Shown here one piece after another: positions 37,193 through 46,777 of a stretch of DNA of 64,000 nucleotides (its first letter is position 1; each line of letters begins with the position of its first letter). The DNA comes from Chloroflexota bacterium. GTDB taxonomy: Bacteria > Chloroflexota > Ktedonobacteria > Ktedonobacterales > Ktedonobacteraceae. The translations under genes and the position numbers were made by a program. A model generated the notes under the pieces. The model searched no databases and was not told the DNA's origin. It worked only from the letters and a program-made list of their open reading frames with translations. The stretch is from NCBI GenBank assembly GCA_902812455.1, contig CADDZH010000011.1:1-64000 (forward strand), read 5' to 3'.

Positions 37193-38587
37193 GTGAATAA
37201 CCAGCCAGCGCGTCGCCAGCCAGAGAAAGAGCCGGACAAAAGATTGGAGCATGAGCCGGGGAATGGAGAGGAGCTCGTTGCCCCCGGCATCCCTATTGTG
37301 CGAGGCAATACGCCGCGACCTCGCCCATTTGAACAGTTAATTTCCAGTACCGAGCCGTTTCAGGGAGAGCCATCAATGGAAACTGTGACGAGCTTCCCAT
37401 TTGAGGCTCCTGCCGCTCCGCCTGTGCCAGAAGAGTATGGAGAGAGCGATGGTGGTAGATTAGAGAGCGTTGATAGAACGCCTCTTCCCAGTCCAACAGA
37501 AGCGGCTGAGCAGGCATCGCAAGAGTTTCTCTGGCTTTTTGAATACGGGTTAGAGATGGATAGCGCCTTCCTGAATAGCCGCGAGCGACTCGATGGCCTG
37601 GCTCTGCTCTATGGGCCTGCTGTATTGAAGGGCTATGAAATCACGTTCGATGCATTGAACGCTGCGGATGGGCGGGTTGTAGCAACAATTGTGCCCAGCC
37701 GCGAGCGCGGCGCAGAGGTATGGGGTGTATTATATCGCGTACACTCAAGAGTGCTGGCCTCTTCCGGTAATGAGCCTTCCCTTCTGGATAGAGTACATTC
37801 GGCGGGCTCCCCCGGTGGCCTCTTTGAGCGCTTGCAGGTCACCGTCCAGGAAGCATATCGCAACCGCGAAATTTCGTGTATCACATATATTGCTTCTGCT
37901 ACTGCTCGCAATCATTATCATCTTTTGCCGCGCGATCGGCAGGCCGTTGACAACGCATATATGCAGCGCCTGCTTGAGATTGCTAAAAAGCAGAAATTAC
38001 CAGGTAACTACCTTCAGGCGCTGGCAGCGTTTTCTCCCCCTGTGAGGACTGCTGAGGATAAGCCGCCTCTAAGCGTGCCTGAACCCAGGGTTGAACAGAA
38101 CACCGAGCCTCTCCCTGTGATCCTGGACAAAGAGCATCTCTCCCCATCAACGCCTGCCGGGCAGGGCTCTTTGCCTGCTCCCTCGAGCAAAGGCTTGATC
38201 GTCTTTGCCCTCTATATCGTCTTTTCATTGCTGGCCATTCTGGCTTTCGCGCCCCTGCAAAGACTTATCCCCGGAAGCTCTCTCTTTTCTGCCAGCTTTC
38301 TCCCACCGGATATCCCCTGGTTTATCCTGGTTTACGGCTTTATGGGCGGCTGCCTGGGCTGCATCATCAGTCTGGCACGCCAGCGTGCAGCTCCTCCCCC
38401 CAATTTCATTCTCATTACCTGGTTTGCTCGCCCTTTTGTAGGCGCAGTCCTCTCAGCCCTGGCTTATCTGCTTTTGAGCAGCGGGCTGTTTGTGCTGAGC
38501 GGCAGCGTTCAGCAGCATAGCACACTGTTTGCTTTCTTTGCGCTGCTGGCAGGCGCCTGTGAGGGATGGCTTTTTTACAGGAAATAG
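37193..38587 (+). CDS. Gamma-glutamylcyclotransferase-like domain fused to a four-helix membrane region
   Basis: The 464-residue protein has a disordered first 100 residues. Residues about 110-290 resemble a GGCT/AIG2-like fold: FEYGLEMDSAFLNSRERLDG, AVLKGYEITFDALN, VVATIVPSRERGAEVWGVLY and KLPGNYLQALAAF. The usual LDxxEG catalytic glutamate is replaced in LLDRVHSAGSPGGL, so activity is doubtful. Four hydrophobic helices fill the C-terminal 130 residues. GTG 37193 follows GGAAGGGGG; an upstream TTG at 37175 is less likely. The domain call is by pattern only. A type B repeat begins directly after the stop. Confidence 0.6.
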   Translation: MNNQPARRQPEKEPDKRLEHEPGNGEELVAPGIPIVRGNTPRPRPFEQLISSTEPFQGEPSMETVTSFPFEAPAAPPVPEEYGESDGGRLESVDRTPLPSPTEAAEQASQEFLWLFEYGLEMDSAFLNSRERLDGLALLYGPAVLKGYEITFDALNAADGRVVATIVPSRERGAEVWGVLYRVHSRVLASSGNEPSLLDRVHSAGSPGGLFERLQVTVQEAYRNREISCITYIASATARNHYHLLPRDRQAVDNAYMQRLLEIAKKQKLPGNYLQALAAFSPPVRTAEDKPPLSVPEPRVEQNTEPLPVILDKEHLSPSTPAGQGSLPAPSSKGLIVFALYIVFSLLAILAFAPLQRLIPGSSLFSASFLPPDIPWFILVYGFMGGCLGCIISLARQRAAPPPNFILITWFARPFVGAVLSALAYLLLSSGLFVLSGSVQQHSTLFAFFALLAGACEGWLFYRK

Positions 38588-38702
38588 AAGGGCCGATCAA
38601 TCGGCGCTGGGCACGATAAATCGGCCCCTACAGGTATCCCGGCATGATTTTATGAAGGTTCATAATCGGCACCTATGCTTTACCCGGAAGGATAGAGAGC
38701 CG
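38588..38702. repeat. Type B repeat directly after a stop codon
   Basis: gccgatcaatcggcgctggg, cacgataaatcggcccctac and the terminal tacccggaaggatagagagc are present. The left inverted repeat is missing. Confidence 0.7.
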
Positions 38703-38846
38703 ATTCCTTGTTGTGACTTGTACCTTGTGATTCAAGAGTGTACAATGGATTTAGATAACTTCTATCGTCATTTGAGCTATTTACTGGTTGCCAGTAGAGG
38801 GGTAGCCAGCAGGTTACCCGCCACTGGCAAAGTGGGAGGAAGATCC

Positions 38847-39140
38847 ATGCCGACCTATATTAGCCTGGTCAATCTCACTGAACAAGGGATCAGGGAAGTA
38901 AAAAATGCTCCCGAACGCCTGCAGGCCTTCGATAAAGCCGCAAGAGATGTAGGAGGCAGGCTGGTTGGTTTTTACCTGGTTATGGGGCAGTACGACTACG
39001 TCGTCATTACTGAGGCGCCTGACGATCAGACCGCCGCCCGTTTAATTCTTGGTACTATTGCCGAAGGCAGTGTGCGCACCCAGACCATGAGAGCTTTCCC
39101 TCGCGAAGAATTTGAGCAAATTGCGCGCAGTTTCCGGTAA
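38847..39140 (+). CDS. GYD-domain protein
   Basis: The 97-residue protein MPTYISLVNLTEQGIREVKN...GGRLVGFYLVMGQYDYVVI...IARSFR matches the GYD family of small alpha/beta-barrel proteins (GQYDYVV is the family motif). Function is unknown, and dimeric sensor-like roles have been suggested. ATG 38847 is preceded by GGGAGGA. The frame is open 106 codons upstream into the repeat, but that part is not protein-like. Confidence 0.9.
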   Translation: MPTYISLVNLTEQGIREVKNAPERLQAFDKAARDVGGRLVGFYLVMGQYDYVVITEAPDDQTAARLILGTIAEGSVRTQTMRAFPREEFEQIARSFR

Positions 39141-39159
39141 CCGGACAAGGGCTCTTTAT

Positions 39160-39331
39160 CCTTCCGGGTACAACGTAGGGGCGCAACGATGGACTGTACC
39201 ACATTATTCCGCCAAGGTGTGGCCAGGAGAGGCCGGTAAATCGGCGCTGGGCACGATACATCGGGATTCCATGATAAATCGGGGTTCCGCGATCAATCGG
39301 GGTTCCACGATCAATCGGGAACCTACAGGAG
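39160..39331. repeat. Expanded type B repeat overlapping the yvcK stop codon
   Basis: It includes a reversed terminal piece (tccttccgggtacaacgtag). Four tandem near-identical pieces such as cgataaatcgggattccatg, cgataaatcggggttccgcg and cgatcaatcggggttccacg follow. Its last bases (cctacag) supply the TAG stop of yvcK on the minus strand. Confidence 0.75.
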
Positions 39332-40375
39332 ATCGCCGGAGGGGAAAATGGCCCGTACCAGCCGCTCCGGGTCGTGACGCGCCAGCCTGTCGTTCTCCAG
39401 ATTGAGATGCTCAATGGTCACATTGGGAACCAGGCGGATCAACTGGGGCCGGTCAGGAATGACGGGTTCGCTCTTTTCTTGCGCGTACATCTGCAAAATA
39501 TCTGCTGGGAAGAGGCCATCATTGACGATGACGCGATCAACGCGCCCTCCCAGGTAGCGATGGATGGCGTTGACAAAATCTGATGCCTTGTAGCCATCCG
39601 TTTCACCATGCTTGGTCATCAGGTTGCAGACATAGACTTTCTCGGCATCGGACTCGCGGACAGCTCTGGCGATATCGCGCACAAGCAGATTGGGGATCAG
39701 GCTAGTATAGAGGTCGCCCGGCCCAATAATAATTGTATCTGCTCGCCGGATGGCCCGGATAGCCTGGGCGCAGCCAGGGGCGTCTGGTGGCAGCAGGCGG
39801 AGTTGCTTGATCGGTGAAAGCTCCCCCAGGTCCTTCTTTCCTCGCGTGTCGATCTCTGTCTCGCCACAAATAGTGGTGCCGTCTTCAAGATCGGCACAGA
39901 TGGATGTCTGTGCCAGTGTCACTGGCAGGACACGCCCCGCCGTATTGAGTAATTCCTGGGCATCCTCGATGGCGAGCAGCAAGTCACCATTGTTAATATC
40001 CTGCAAGCCCTTCAAGATAAGGTTGCCCAGGCTATGCCCGCCAACTCCTCCAATATGCCTTGAGCCATCCTGAGCGCTTTCACCGGTATTATCCTCTTCC
40101 TGTTCAAAGCGATGCATAAAAATTTCGCGCCACAAGGCCCCATTGCGAGCTAAGGCCACCAGCGACTGGCGGAGATCGCCCAGCGGGAGTTGACGGCGAA
40201 ACTCATCCATGAGTCTGCGTGAGCTGCCCCCACTATCCGACATGGTGACAATGGCAGTAATACTGAGGGGATGCTTTTTCAAATGCGAGAGGAGAGAAAA
40301 GGTTCCGGTCCCCCCACCGATGGTTACAACACGTCGTCCCGCGAACCGGTCGCCCGTAGTCTGCCATCCCTGCAT
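39323..40375 (-). CDS. yvcK: YvcK/CofD-like gluconeogenesis factor
   Basis: The 350-residue protein belongs to the YvcK family, related to CofD transferases, which binds UDP-sugars and affects cell-wall and carbon balance. Motifs are VVTIGGGTGTFSLLSHLKKH, IVTMSDSGGSSRRLMDEF, PLGDLRQSLVAL, IIGPGDLYTSLIPNLLV and YVCNLMTKHGETDGYKASDF. ATG 40375 is preceded by AGGAGAAG; the frame is open to a TTG at 40462. The usual partners rapZ and whiA are not adjacent, and the downstream end lies in a type B repeat. Confidence 0.93.
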   Translation of the reverse strand: MQGWQTTGDRFAGRRVVTIGGGTGTFSLLSHLKKHPLSITAIVTMSDSGGSSRRLMDEFRRQLPLGDLRQSLVALARNGALWREIFMHRFEQEEDNTGESAQDGSRHIGGVGGHSLGNLILKGLQDINNGDLLLAIEDAQELLNTAGRVLPVTLAQTSICADLEDGTTICGETEIDTRGKKDLGELSPIKQLRLLPPDAPGCAQAIRAIRRADTIIIGPGDLYTSLIPNLLVRDIARAVRESDAEKVYVCNLMTKHGETDGYKASDFVNAIHRYLGGRVDRVIVNDGLFPADILQMYAQEKSEPVIPDRPQLIRLVPNVTIEHLNLENDRLARHDPERLVRAIFPSGDLL

Positions 40376-40616
40376 GGTACTTCTCCTACGGCCGGGTTCA
40401 AGTTCATCGCTCACAGATGCTCCCTCATAGACCTGGCCCCACACAGGAGACCAACGTGCCAATGCATTGGCACTCTACTGCATGTTCAATGTTCCGATGG
40501 GCTGTGACCTGGCCCCCACAAGGGAGGCCACTACACTGAGTAATCCAGCGAAAGGCTTGTTGTGTTTCGTTGTCACACAGTCTATCACTTTAGCTTTTCA
40601 TGCGCAAGCATGATTG

Positions 40617-40660
40617 CCAAACGGGTCTCCATCCTTTGGGTGATGGTCGAGGCAAGCCGG
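40617..40660. repeat. Half type B repeat
   Basis: Only the left terminal part (gggtctccatcctttgggtg and a few following bases) is present, just after the stop of the TPR gene on the minus strand. The rest of the 293-bp gap to yvcK shows no gene. Confidence 0.6.
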
Positions 40661-40668
40661 TGCGGAGT

Positions 40669-41814
40669 TCACTTAACACACACACTCGTACCTCTGGCCG
40701 AGGATAATACTTCATAAGCAGCGCGCCAGTGGGTAAAAGCCTCTTGCGCATGGCCCTGCTCTTCCAGGACTTCTGCCCATTTGCCATAGGCTTCTGCAAG
40801 GTCTGTATAGGCCTGGGTCTCGCGCAGTCTCTCGCTGGCTCGTGAGAACCAGAGGGCGGCCTCGTCAAGGAATGCCTGTTTTTGCTGGCCTTCAGCCTGC
40901 TGAGCCTCGGCCTGCGCTACTTTCCCGGCGACAAGGTAGGTCAGGCCACAGAAGTAATTATTGTTGACGCGCTCACTCATTTCCAGCGCGCGCTGGTTAT
41001 AGCGTTTAGCCTCCTCCAGGCGATCCTGGGCTAAGCGCAGGTCTGCCAGAGCGGAGCAATTGACCATGATCAGCCTGGGATTATTATCGCTGCTTGCAAT
41101 TGAGAGGGATTCTGTGTAGTGATCGGAAGCAGCATTGTAATCGCTCAGCCTGAAGAGGATTCGCCCCAGCCTGTTATGCATGACGGCTTCATGTTTACGG
41201 TCACCGAGACGCTCGTATGCTTCCAGGGCCTGAGTACCGGCCAGGTGCGCGCTCATGAGATCACCGGAGCGGCGATATGCTTCGGACAGCCCGTGATAAA
41301 TATGAGCAATCTCTCGATCGTCATCAACATGCAAGGCCAGGCGAATGGCTTGCTCATAGTGCTGGATGGCGGCAAGATTCAGGCCCCGCATGCAGTAGGT
41401 CGTCCCCAGCGAGTATCTCGCCCGCACACGAGCGAGGGGCAGATGCACTTTGCGTTCGCGAAGCACTTTGATGGCTTTCATCAGGTGATCGGCAGCTTCT
41501 TCGTAAAGCGAGAAGTTGATCGCCATCTTACCTAAAGCCAGCAGAGAGAGCGCTAAGCGCTCCCGCTCGTTCAAACTTTGTTCATCCCGTCCCGGTTCTG
41601 GAAATATGCTGAAAGGGGACAGGATACGGAAAGCCTCATCCGGGCGTTTCTCCTCGATATAGCCCCAGGCCAGTAAGTAATCGCGTTCCTTTTGTTGCTG
41701 TTCATCCTCGACCTGTATCGATTCCAGGACTGGCAGAGTCTTATTACTCTCCCCTTGCTCGATCCAGAGCCAGGCGCTTTTGAGCAATTGCTGAGTATCT
41801 TTATCCTGAGCCAT
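40669..41814 (-). CDS. TPR-repeat protein
   Basis: The 381-residue cytoplasmic, all-helical protein has roughly eight tetratricopeptide units. Examples are ARYSLGTTYCMRGLNLAAIQ, AHIYHGLSEAYRRSGDLMSA, AVMHNRLGRILFRLSDYNAA and DLAEAYGKWAEVLEEQGHAQ. The layout resembles sensor or scaffold TPR proteins fused elsewhere to HTH domains, but there is no DNA-binding part here. ATG 41814 follows AAAGGGGGAG; a further upstream start (41868) has no site. Partner unknown. Confidence 0.88.
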   Translation of the reverse strand: MAQDKDTQQLLKSAWLWIEQGESNKTLPVLESIQVEDEQQQKERDYLLAWGYIEEKRPDEAFRILSPFSIFPEPGRDEQSLNERERLALSLLALGKMAINFSLYEEAADHLMKAIKVLRERKVHLPLARVRARYSLGTTYCMRGLNLAAIQHYEQAIRLALHVDDDREIAHIYHGLSEAYRRSGDLMSAHLAGTQALEAYERLGDRKHEAVMHNRLGRILFRLSDYNAASDHYTESLSIASSDNNPRLIMVNCSALADLRLAQDRLEEAKRYNQRALEMSERVNNNYFCGLTYLVAGKVAQAEAQQAEGQQKQAFLDEAALWFSRASERLRETQAYTDLAEAYGKWAEVLEEQGHAQEAFTHWRAAYEVLSSARGTSVCVK

Positions 41815-42075
41815 AAGTAATGCTCCCCCTTTATGAGAAATATGCAAAAGTATAGCATATTTTATCATAAAGAGATAGCCAGGTGTTTTTGGAATTTAAG
41901 TTGAATAGGGCAACAGGGGAGAGCAGAAAGAGCCAGGAAGTACCTACCCCCTTCGATCAAAGAACGGGATATCTTGCTTCCCTGCCACCGCGCCCACGGA
42001 GTAGCAGAGGAGACTCCCGTTGTATAACGTATAATCTAAGAGATGCTCGTACACAAGAAAAGCGAAAAATGTACC

Positions 42076-42756
42076 TTATGCTTCCTCAACAGATGGTCCC
42101 GCTGGCTGGTCAGGAGAAGAGGTAGGGGAAGTTTGCCCCTGCTGCTGGCCGGCAGCGTAGATCAAGTCGGCGAGGTCTTTACGAGTGCGCTCAAGAATAG
42201 CATGTAACCTGCTGATTTGCTGTGGATTCTGGAAAACTATCCTGGCAGCAATAGCGAACAGGCGCATAACCTCCATCGCTTCAGCTCGCAGGGCCTGCAT
42301 TTCAGGAGAGAATCGCCTGCCAAACCCATGCCTGCGATGCATCCAGGGGGGCCCGGCAAATTCCTCCTCATCTCTGAGACGGTCTGCCAGCAACTTGCGT
42401 CCTGTATCGGTGATGCTATAGACCTTTTTCCCCTCAACATCTTTAGATGTCACAAACCCGCGGTCTTCCAGCATTTGCAGCGTAGGATAGATGGAGCCAG
42501 GGCTTGGCGAATAGAAACCACCGGATTGCTGTTCAAGGGCCTTCATCATTTCATACCCATGCATTGGCCGTTCCTGTAACAGCTCGAGCAAAGCAAACTT
42601 CAGGTCTCCCCGTCCAAAGAAACGAGGGCCTTCGCCATGCCCAAATGGGCCACGCCCAAAAAGCATCGAAAAGAAGCGGGAGCCTTCCCGCAACCAGGGA
42701 GGTGTCCAGTCCTCCTCAGGACCCTCAAAATCATCACCAAAATGTCTACCAAACAC
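42076..42756 (-). CDS. PadR-family transcriptional regulator
   Basis: The protein of about 226 residues has a PadR winged helix in the middle: DLKFALLELLQERPMHGYEM, GSIYPTLQMLEDRGFV and KKVYSITDTGRKLL. Flanking it are a Gly/Phe-rich N-terminal region and a helical C-terminal dimerisation region (RAEAMEVMRLFAIAARIVF). PadR proteins usually repress nearby efflux or membrane genes on binding toxic compounds. GTG 42756 is favoured because AGGAG lies 7 bp upstream; GTG 42783 is possible. The adjacent upstream membrane protein is a candidate target. Confidence 0.9.
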   Translation of the reverse strand: MFGRHFGDDFEGPEEDWTPPWLREGSRFFSMLFGRGPFGHGEGPRFFGRGDLKFALLELLQERPMHGYEMMKALEQQSGGFYSPSPGSIYPTLQMLEDRGFVTSKDVEGKKVYSITDTGRKLLADRLRDEEEFAGPPWMHRRHGFGRRFSPEMQALRAEAMEVMRLFAIAARIVFQNPQQISRLHAILERTRKDLADLIYAAGQQQGQTSPTSSPDQPAGPSVEEA

Positions 42757-42845
42757 CGGCACACTCCTTTCTCTTTCTATCACTACTGTTACGATATATC
42801 GCTATTATACTACAAATTATACCAGCCAGTAAGATAGCTGTCTCT

Positions 42846-43685
42846 CTATGCTTCTGGCTTTAAGCGCACGAGCATCACTCCCAGCCAGAGAACCCAGAGG
42901 CCGAAGAGGAGGATAGCCAGTGTTGCCAGCGTGCCCTGACCACCAGTAGGTGCGCTGGCGACGGCGATAGCGCTCGCGCTCAAGAGGATTCCGGCAACAA
43001 GAGCTATATAGCCAAAGGCTACCCATATTCCAGGCCAGAGATTGAGTCCGCGGCGCGCAATTGCTATGCCAAAAAAGAGGCATGCCAGCGCGAGCAATCC
43101 TATGCCAATCGTATTGGGGATGAATGCCAGAATGCTGGAAATAGTTGAAAAGCCGCCGGGCAGCGCACTACGCGCGCTGAAGGCGCTGCTTGTAAGTGCG
43201 AGGTACAGGGTACTTGCGAGTGTGCCGAGGATATACAGGAGAATGCCAGGCACTCCTGACCATGCTCCCAGCACGACGAAGCCTTTTCCGCGCCAGGCCT
43301 CAGCAGGGAGATTCTCTGCTTCTTGCGTTTCTTGAATTTCCTCCGCCTGCGTTTCTTGATGCTCTTGCACTTCCTCTTCTTTGCCCGTATCGGCCAGCAG
43401 CTCCTGCGCAACAATAATGCGGAAGAGGGTAAATGGCAAGCTGAGCATAGCGGCGAAGGCAAGCATCAGCAAGATGCGATAGCCTACGAATTGAGCAATA
43501 TGTCCCCCTATCCACACGATATAAGGGACAAGCGAGCCATTGCCTGCCGCGCTCAGTGCACCAGCATATCCTTGCGGGAGCAACACCAGGAATTGATACA
43601 AGGGTATGCCAATAAGTAAGAGCAGCGCTCCGGCGATGTAGCAGGCCCCATTCCTCTGTAATCGTGCTAAAAGTGGTGGTTTCAT
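42846..43685 (-). CDS. Unrecognised multi-pass membrane protein
   Basis: The 279-residue protein has about seven hydrophobic helices. A very acidic Glu/Gln-rich loop (about residues 100-125) lies between helices 3 and 4. No family motif is recognised. It is 89 bp upstream of the PadR regulator on the same strand, so co-regulation is possible. Confidence 0.75.
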   Translation of the reverse strand: MKPPLLARLQRNGACYIAGALLLLIGIPLYQFLVLLPQGYAGALSAAGNGSLVPYIVWIGGHIAQFVGYRILLMLAFAAMLSLPFTLFRIIVAQELLADTGKEEEVQEHQETQAEEIQETQEAENLPAEAWRGKGFVVLGAWSGVPGILLYILGTLASTLYLALTSSAFSARSALPGGFSTISSILAFIPNTIGIGLLALACLFFGIAIARRGLNLWPGIWVAFGYIALVAGILLSASAIAVASAPTGGQGTLATLAILLFGLWVLWLGVMLVRLKPEA

Positions 43686-43711
43686 TGTGCTGGCTCGCTT
43701 GCTATTTCAGG

Positions 43712-44278
43712 TTACAGATCGCGCTCTTGAAATTCAAATTCTTCTCGCAGCAAGCTCACAAATATGGGAACATGCCGGTTTAAAGTATCTAACACATCGC
43801 GAATCGTCATAGGTGGATTTCGCAAGCCCTCAGCTTGTCTTATCAATATTTCTATCATCTTTGCTGGCTCTAAACGAAATAGAGCCACTAGAAATTTGTC
43901 AGGAGATTGAGCCTCAACCTCAAAAGGAGCCAGGAGATTTTCAGGGAAATCTTTGAGATTTTGGGTGACAATGATTTGAGCTTTGCAAGCTACTGCTGCA
44001 GCCAATACATGCCGATCTTTCTCATTGTTTGGCATTGAAGCAATCAATGGTTTGTGATGTGTAACAAATGCCTCATTGAAATGCTCACTTATATTTGTTA
44101 TGAGACGCTGAGCTTTTTCTTCGGGCATACCTCTTTCAACCAGATTACGGCGGACTTCTTCGAGGATTTCATCAGTTAATTTCAGTCTGTACAAATCTGC
44201 GCTAGCAGCACGCAAGAGAGTATCTCGAAGGGAAGCAGGGAAAAGGACGCATGCATCAAGTACAGCTATAAGTGGCAT
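43712..44278 (-). CDS. PIN-domain toxin (VapC-like RNase)
   Basis: This 188-residue PIN protein has acidic residues in IAVLDACVLFP (Asp8), LTDEILEEVRRNL, NNEKDRHVLAAAV and IIVTQNLKDFP. These are the metal-binding positions of PIN nucleases that cut tRNA or mRNA in type II toxin-antitoxin systems. It is longer than most VapC (about 130), with an extra C-terminal region of 50 residues. It follows the HTH antitoxin gene on the same strand after 93 bp containing a long palindrome. Confidence 0.85.
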   Translation of the reverse strand: MPLIAVLDACVLFPASLRDTLLRAASADLYRLKLTDEILEEVRRNLVERGMPEEKAQRLITNISEHFNEAFVTHHKPLIASMPNNEKDRHVLAAAVACKAQIIVTQNLKDFPENLLAPFEVEAQSPDKFLVALFRLEPAKMIEILIRQAEGLRNPPMTIRDVLDTLNRHVPIFVSLLREEFEFQERDL

Positions 44279-44338
44279 ATATCCAAATATCTTTCCGCAC
44301 TACAAAACAACAGAATATTAAGGGTTCATATTCTTAAT

Positions 44339-44373
44339 GATATGTCTGCATACATATGTATTGTAGGCATATC
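44339..44373. promoter_or_regulatory. 35-bp near-perfect palindrome between antitoxin and toxin genes
   Basis: gatatgtctgcatac and its partner gtaggcatatc flank the exact dyad atacatatgtat. It touches the antitoxin stop codon and could be an operator for the HTH antitoxin or an attenuating hairpin that lowers toxin expression. Confidence 0.5.
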
Positions 44374-44809
44374 AGTCGTACATTCCCGATTCCTGGCTGA
44401 TTTGTGCAATTTCGTCCAGAGCTTGCTCTCTCTCCTTATCACGCTGCTCTTTATAACGCATGAGGTCACTGAAGCGAATGCGACGATGCGTTCCAACTGT
44501 GATAAAGGGTATCTTACCTTCCTCCAGCAGTTTGATTAAGTATGGCCTTGAGACATTTAGAATATCTGCTGCTTCCTGGGTAGTTAGCTCTTTATGTTCA
44601 GGCACGATAAAGATGGCTCTGCCGCGCATCATATGATAGACTACTTGACGAAGTACGTAGAACACTGACTTCGGTAATTCGATTGCTTCCCCACTAGGCC
44701 CAATAAGTTTAGGTACCGAGTTGCTATTCTGTAATACCCCCTGGATCTTATTTAAGGCAGGGCGCTCACTTTCCTGAGCTGTGATCGGCTCATGTTCTAA
44801 TACTGCCAT
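44372..44809 (-). CDS. Excisionase-type HTH antitoxin
   Basis: The 145-residue protein has a MerR/excisionase-like DNA-binding domain at about residues 72-125: ELTTQEAADILNVSRPYLIK and IPFITVGTHRRIRFSDLM. An N-terminal region of the type seen in antitoxins paired with PIN toxins precedes it. It is expected to neutralise the downstream PIN toxin and repress its own operon. Confidence 0.87.
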   Translation of the reverse strand: MAVLEHEPITAQESERPALNKIQGVLQNSNSVPKLIGPSGEAIELPKSVFYVLRQVVYHMMRGRAIFIVPEHKELTTQEAADILNVSRPYLIKLLEEGKIPFITVGTHRRIRFSDLMRYKEQRDKEREQALDEIAQISQESGMYD

Positions 44810-44990
44810 TTTCTATCGATCCTTTTTTAGCTCTCAGACAATTCTTTTCCTCACACTAAGATAGTACCATGTATCCGCAATAAACGCAATAGGCAGCATG
44901 TAATTCTAATTTCTTGATTTTTCCCCAAACATTTGCTACGCTTAGCTCATAGAGGGTAGTAATAGTGTACATTGCAGAGGAGAGTTTGCC

Positions 44991-46739
44991 ATGATTGAGA
45001 CGAGAGAAGCAGCGTCTGATGCGCACGTTGAGCAAGCGGAACGTTATTGGAGTTATGCCAGTGGCACCAGCGATACCCCTCTGTTGGGCCTGACCATCGG
45101 CGATCTATTTGATCAAACTGTAGCGAAGTATCCTGATAACATGGCCCTTATTTCGCGGCAACAGCAGGTACGCCTGACCTATCGCGAATTACAGGCCGAG
45201 GTGAACCAGTGCGCGAAGGGCCTCATGCGGCTCGGATTCCAGAAGGGACAGCGGGTTGGCATCTGGGCTCCCAATCGCTCCGAGTGGTGTATCACCCAGT
45301 TCGCGACCGCCAAAATCGGCGTCATCCTGGTGAATATCAATCCTGCCTACCGCCTTCATGAACTTGAGTACGCACTGAAGCAGTCGGGATGCAGCGGTGT
45401 CGTCATCGCGCCCCAATTCAAATCCTCGAACTACACCGAGATGCTCTATACGCTGGCTCCTGAACTCAAAGATTGCGAGCCGGGTAAGCTGCAGGCCGCG
45501 AAGCTGCCTGATCTGACCACTGTAATCCGCCTCAGTTCAGAAAAGGTGCCCGGTATGTTTAGCTGGGACGAGGTGATGGAGATGGGGGCAGCCGTGAGCG
45601 ACGAAGAACTTGGCCAGCGGCAGCGCGATCTGGAATTCGATGATGCGATTAACATCCAGTACACCAGTGGCACGACCGGATTCCCCAAGGGGGCGACCCT
45701 CAGCCACCACAATATCCTGAACAATGGCTACTTCGTCGCCCGCCTGCAGAATTTCACCCACAAAGACAAGCTGTGTATCCCCGTGCCGCTGTATCACTGC
45801 TTTGGTATGGTTCTGGGCAACCTGGCCTGCGTCACGCACGGAGCCACCATGGTCTATCCCTCGGATGGCTTTGATCCGCTTGCTGTGCTGCAAGCGGTGC
45901 AGGAAGAGAAATGCACTGCTCTCTATGGCGTGCCCACCATGTTTATTGCCGAGCTTGAGCATCCCGATTTCTCCAGGTTCGATCTCTCCAGCCTGCGCAC
46001 AGGAGTCATGGCGGGATCACCCTGCCCGGTTGAGGTCATGAAAAAGGTGATCTCGCTCATGAACATGCGCGAAGTGGAGATATGCTATGGGATGACCGAA
46101 ACCAGCCCGGTTTCAACGCAAACCCGTATTGATGCGCCTCTTGAGAAGCGAGTCAGTACGGTTGGCCAGGTTCACCCGCATATCGAGATCAAGATCGTTG
46201 ATCCGGCCACCGGCAAGGTGGTGCCGGTTGGCACACCTGGTGAATTTTGCACGCGCGGCTACTGCATTATGCTGGGCTACTGGAATAATCCAGAGGCAAC
46301 GGCTGAGGCCATCGACAGTGCTCGCTGGATGCATACCGGTGACCTGGCGACCATGGATAAAGAGGGCTACGTCAATATCGTGGGCCGCATCAAGGACATG
46401 ATCATTCGTGGCGGCGAGAACGTCTACCCGCGCGAGATCGAAGAGTTCCTCTATACCCATCCCAAGATCAGCGATGTCCAGGTCATCGGCGTACCCGATC
46501 CCAAATATGGCGAGGAGATCATGGCCTGGGTCAAGGTCAAGCCGGGCGAGCAGGTCACCGAGGAGGAACTTATAGCCTACTGCAAGGGGCAGATCGCCCA
46601 CTACAAGGTGCCGCGCTACTTCAAGTTCGTCAACGAGTTCCCCATGACGGTAACCGGCAAGATTCAGAAATTCGTCATGCGCCAGCAATCCATCGAGGAG
46701 CTTGGCCTGCAAAGCGCTGCCTCGATCAAGACGGCATAA
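44991..46739 (+). CDS. Acyl-CoA synthetase (AMP-forming)
   Basis: The 582-residue member of the ANL superfamily activates a fatty or aryl acid via an acyl-adenylate to acyl-CoA. The P-loop-like motif [20 protein letters not shown] begins near residue 222. [35 protein letters not shown] and the catalytic lysine in [13 protein letters not shown] complete the set. It is closest in style to FadD-like medium/long-chain ligases. ATG 44991 follows GAGGAGAG. It could supply substrate for the acyl-CoA dehydrogenase at 4.2 kb, though they are not linked. Confidence 0.94.
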   Translation: MIETREAASDAHVEQAERYWSYASGTSDTPLLGLTIGDLFDQTVAKYPDNMALISRQQQVRLTYRELQAEVNQCAKGLMRLGFQKGQRVGIWAPNRSEWCITQFATAKIGVILVNINPAYRLHELEYALKQSGCSGVVIAPQFKSSNYTEMLYTLAPELKDCEPGKLQAAKLPDLTTVIRLSSEKVPGMFSWDEVMEMGAAVSDEELGQRQRDLEFDDAINIQYTSGTTGFPKGATLSHHNILNNGYFVARLQNFTHKDKLCIPVPLYHCFGMVLGNLACVTHGATMVYPSDGFDPLAVLQAVQEEKCTALYGVPTMFIAELEHPDFSRFDLSSLRTGVMAGSPCPVEVMKKVISLMNMREVEICYGMTETSPVSTQTRIDAPLEKRVSTVGQVHPHIEIKIVDPATGKVVPVGTPGEFCTRGYCIMLGYWNNPEATAEAIDSARWMHTGDLATMDKEGYVNIVGRIKDMIIRGGENVYPREIEEFLYTHPKISDVQVIGVPDPKYGEEIMAWVKVKPGEQVTEEELIAYCKGQIAHYKVPRYFKFVNEFPMTVTGKIQKFVMRQQSIEELGLQSAASIKTA

Positions 46740-46777
46740 GGGCGGGCGAATAAGGGGACGGTCAAAGAGGGCTCTTT

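Noticed and set aside
38529..38846. N-terminal extension of the GYD protein
   Set aside because: The extension is translated type B repeat; GGGAGGA marks ATG 38847.
39236..39331. CRISPR-like array (repeated cgataaatcggg units)
   Set aside because: The units are only about 20-25 bp apart with no unique 30-bp spacers, and they belong to the type B repeat family.
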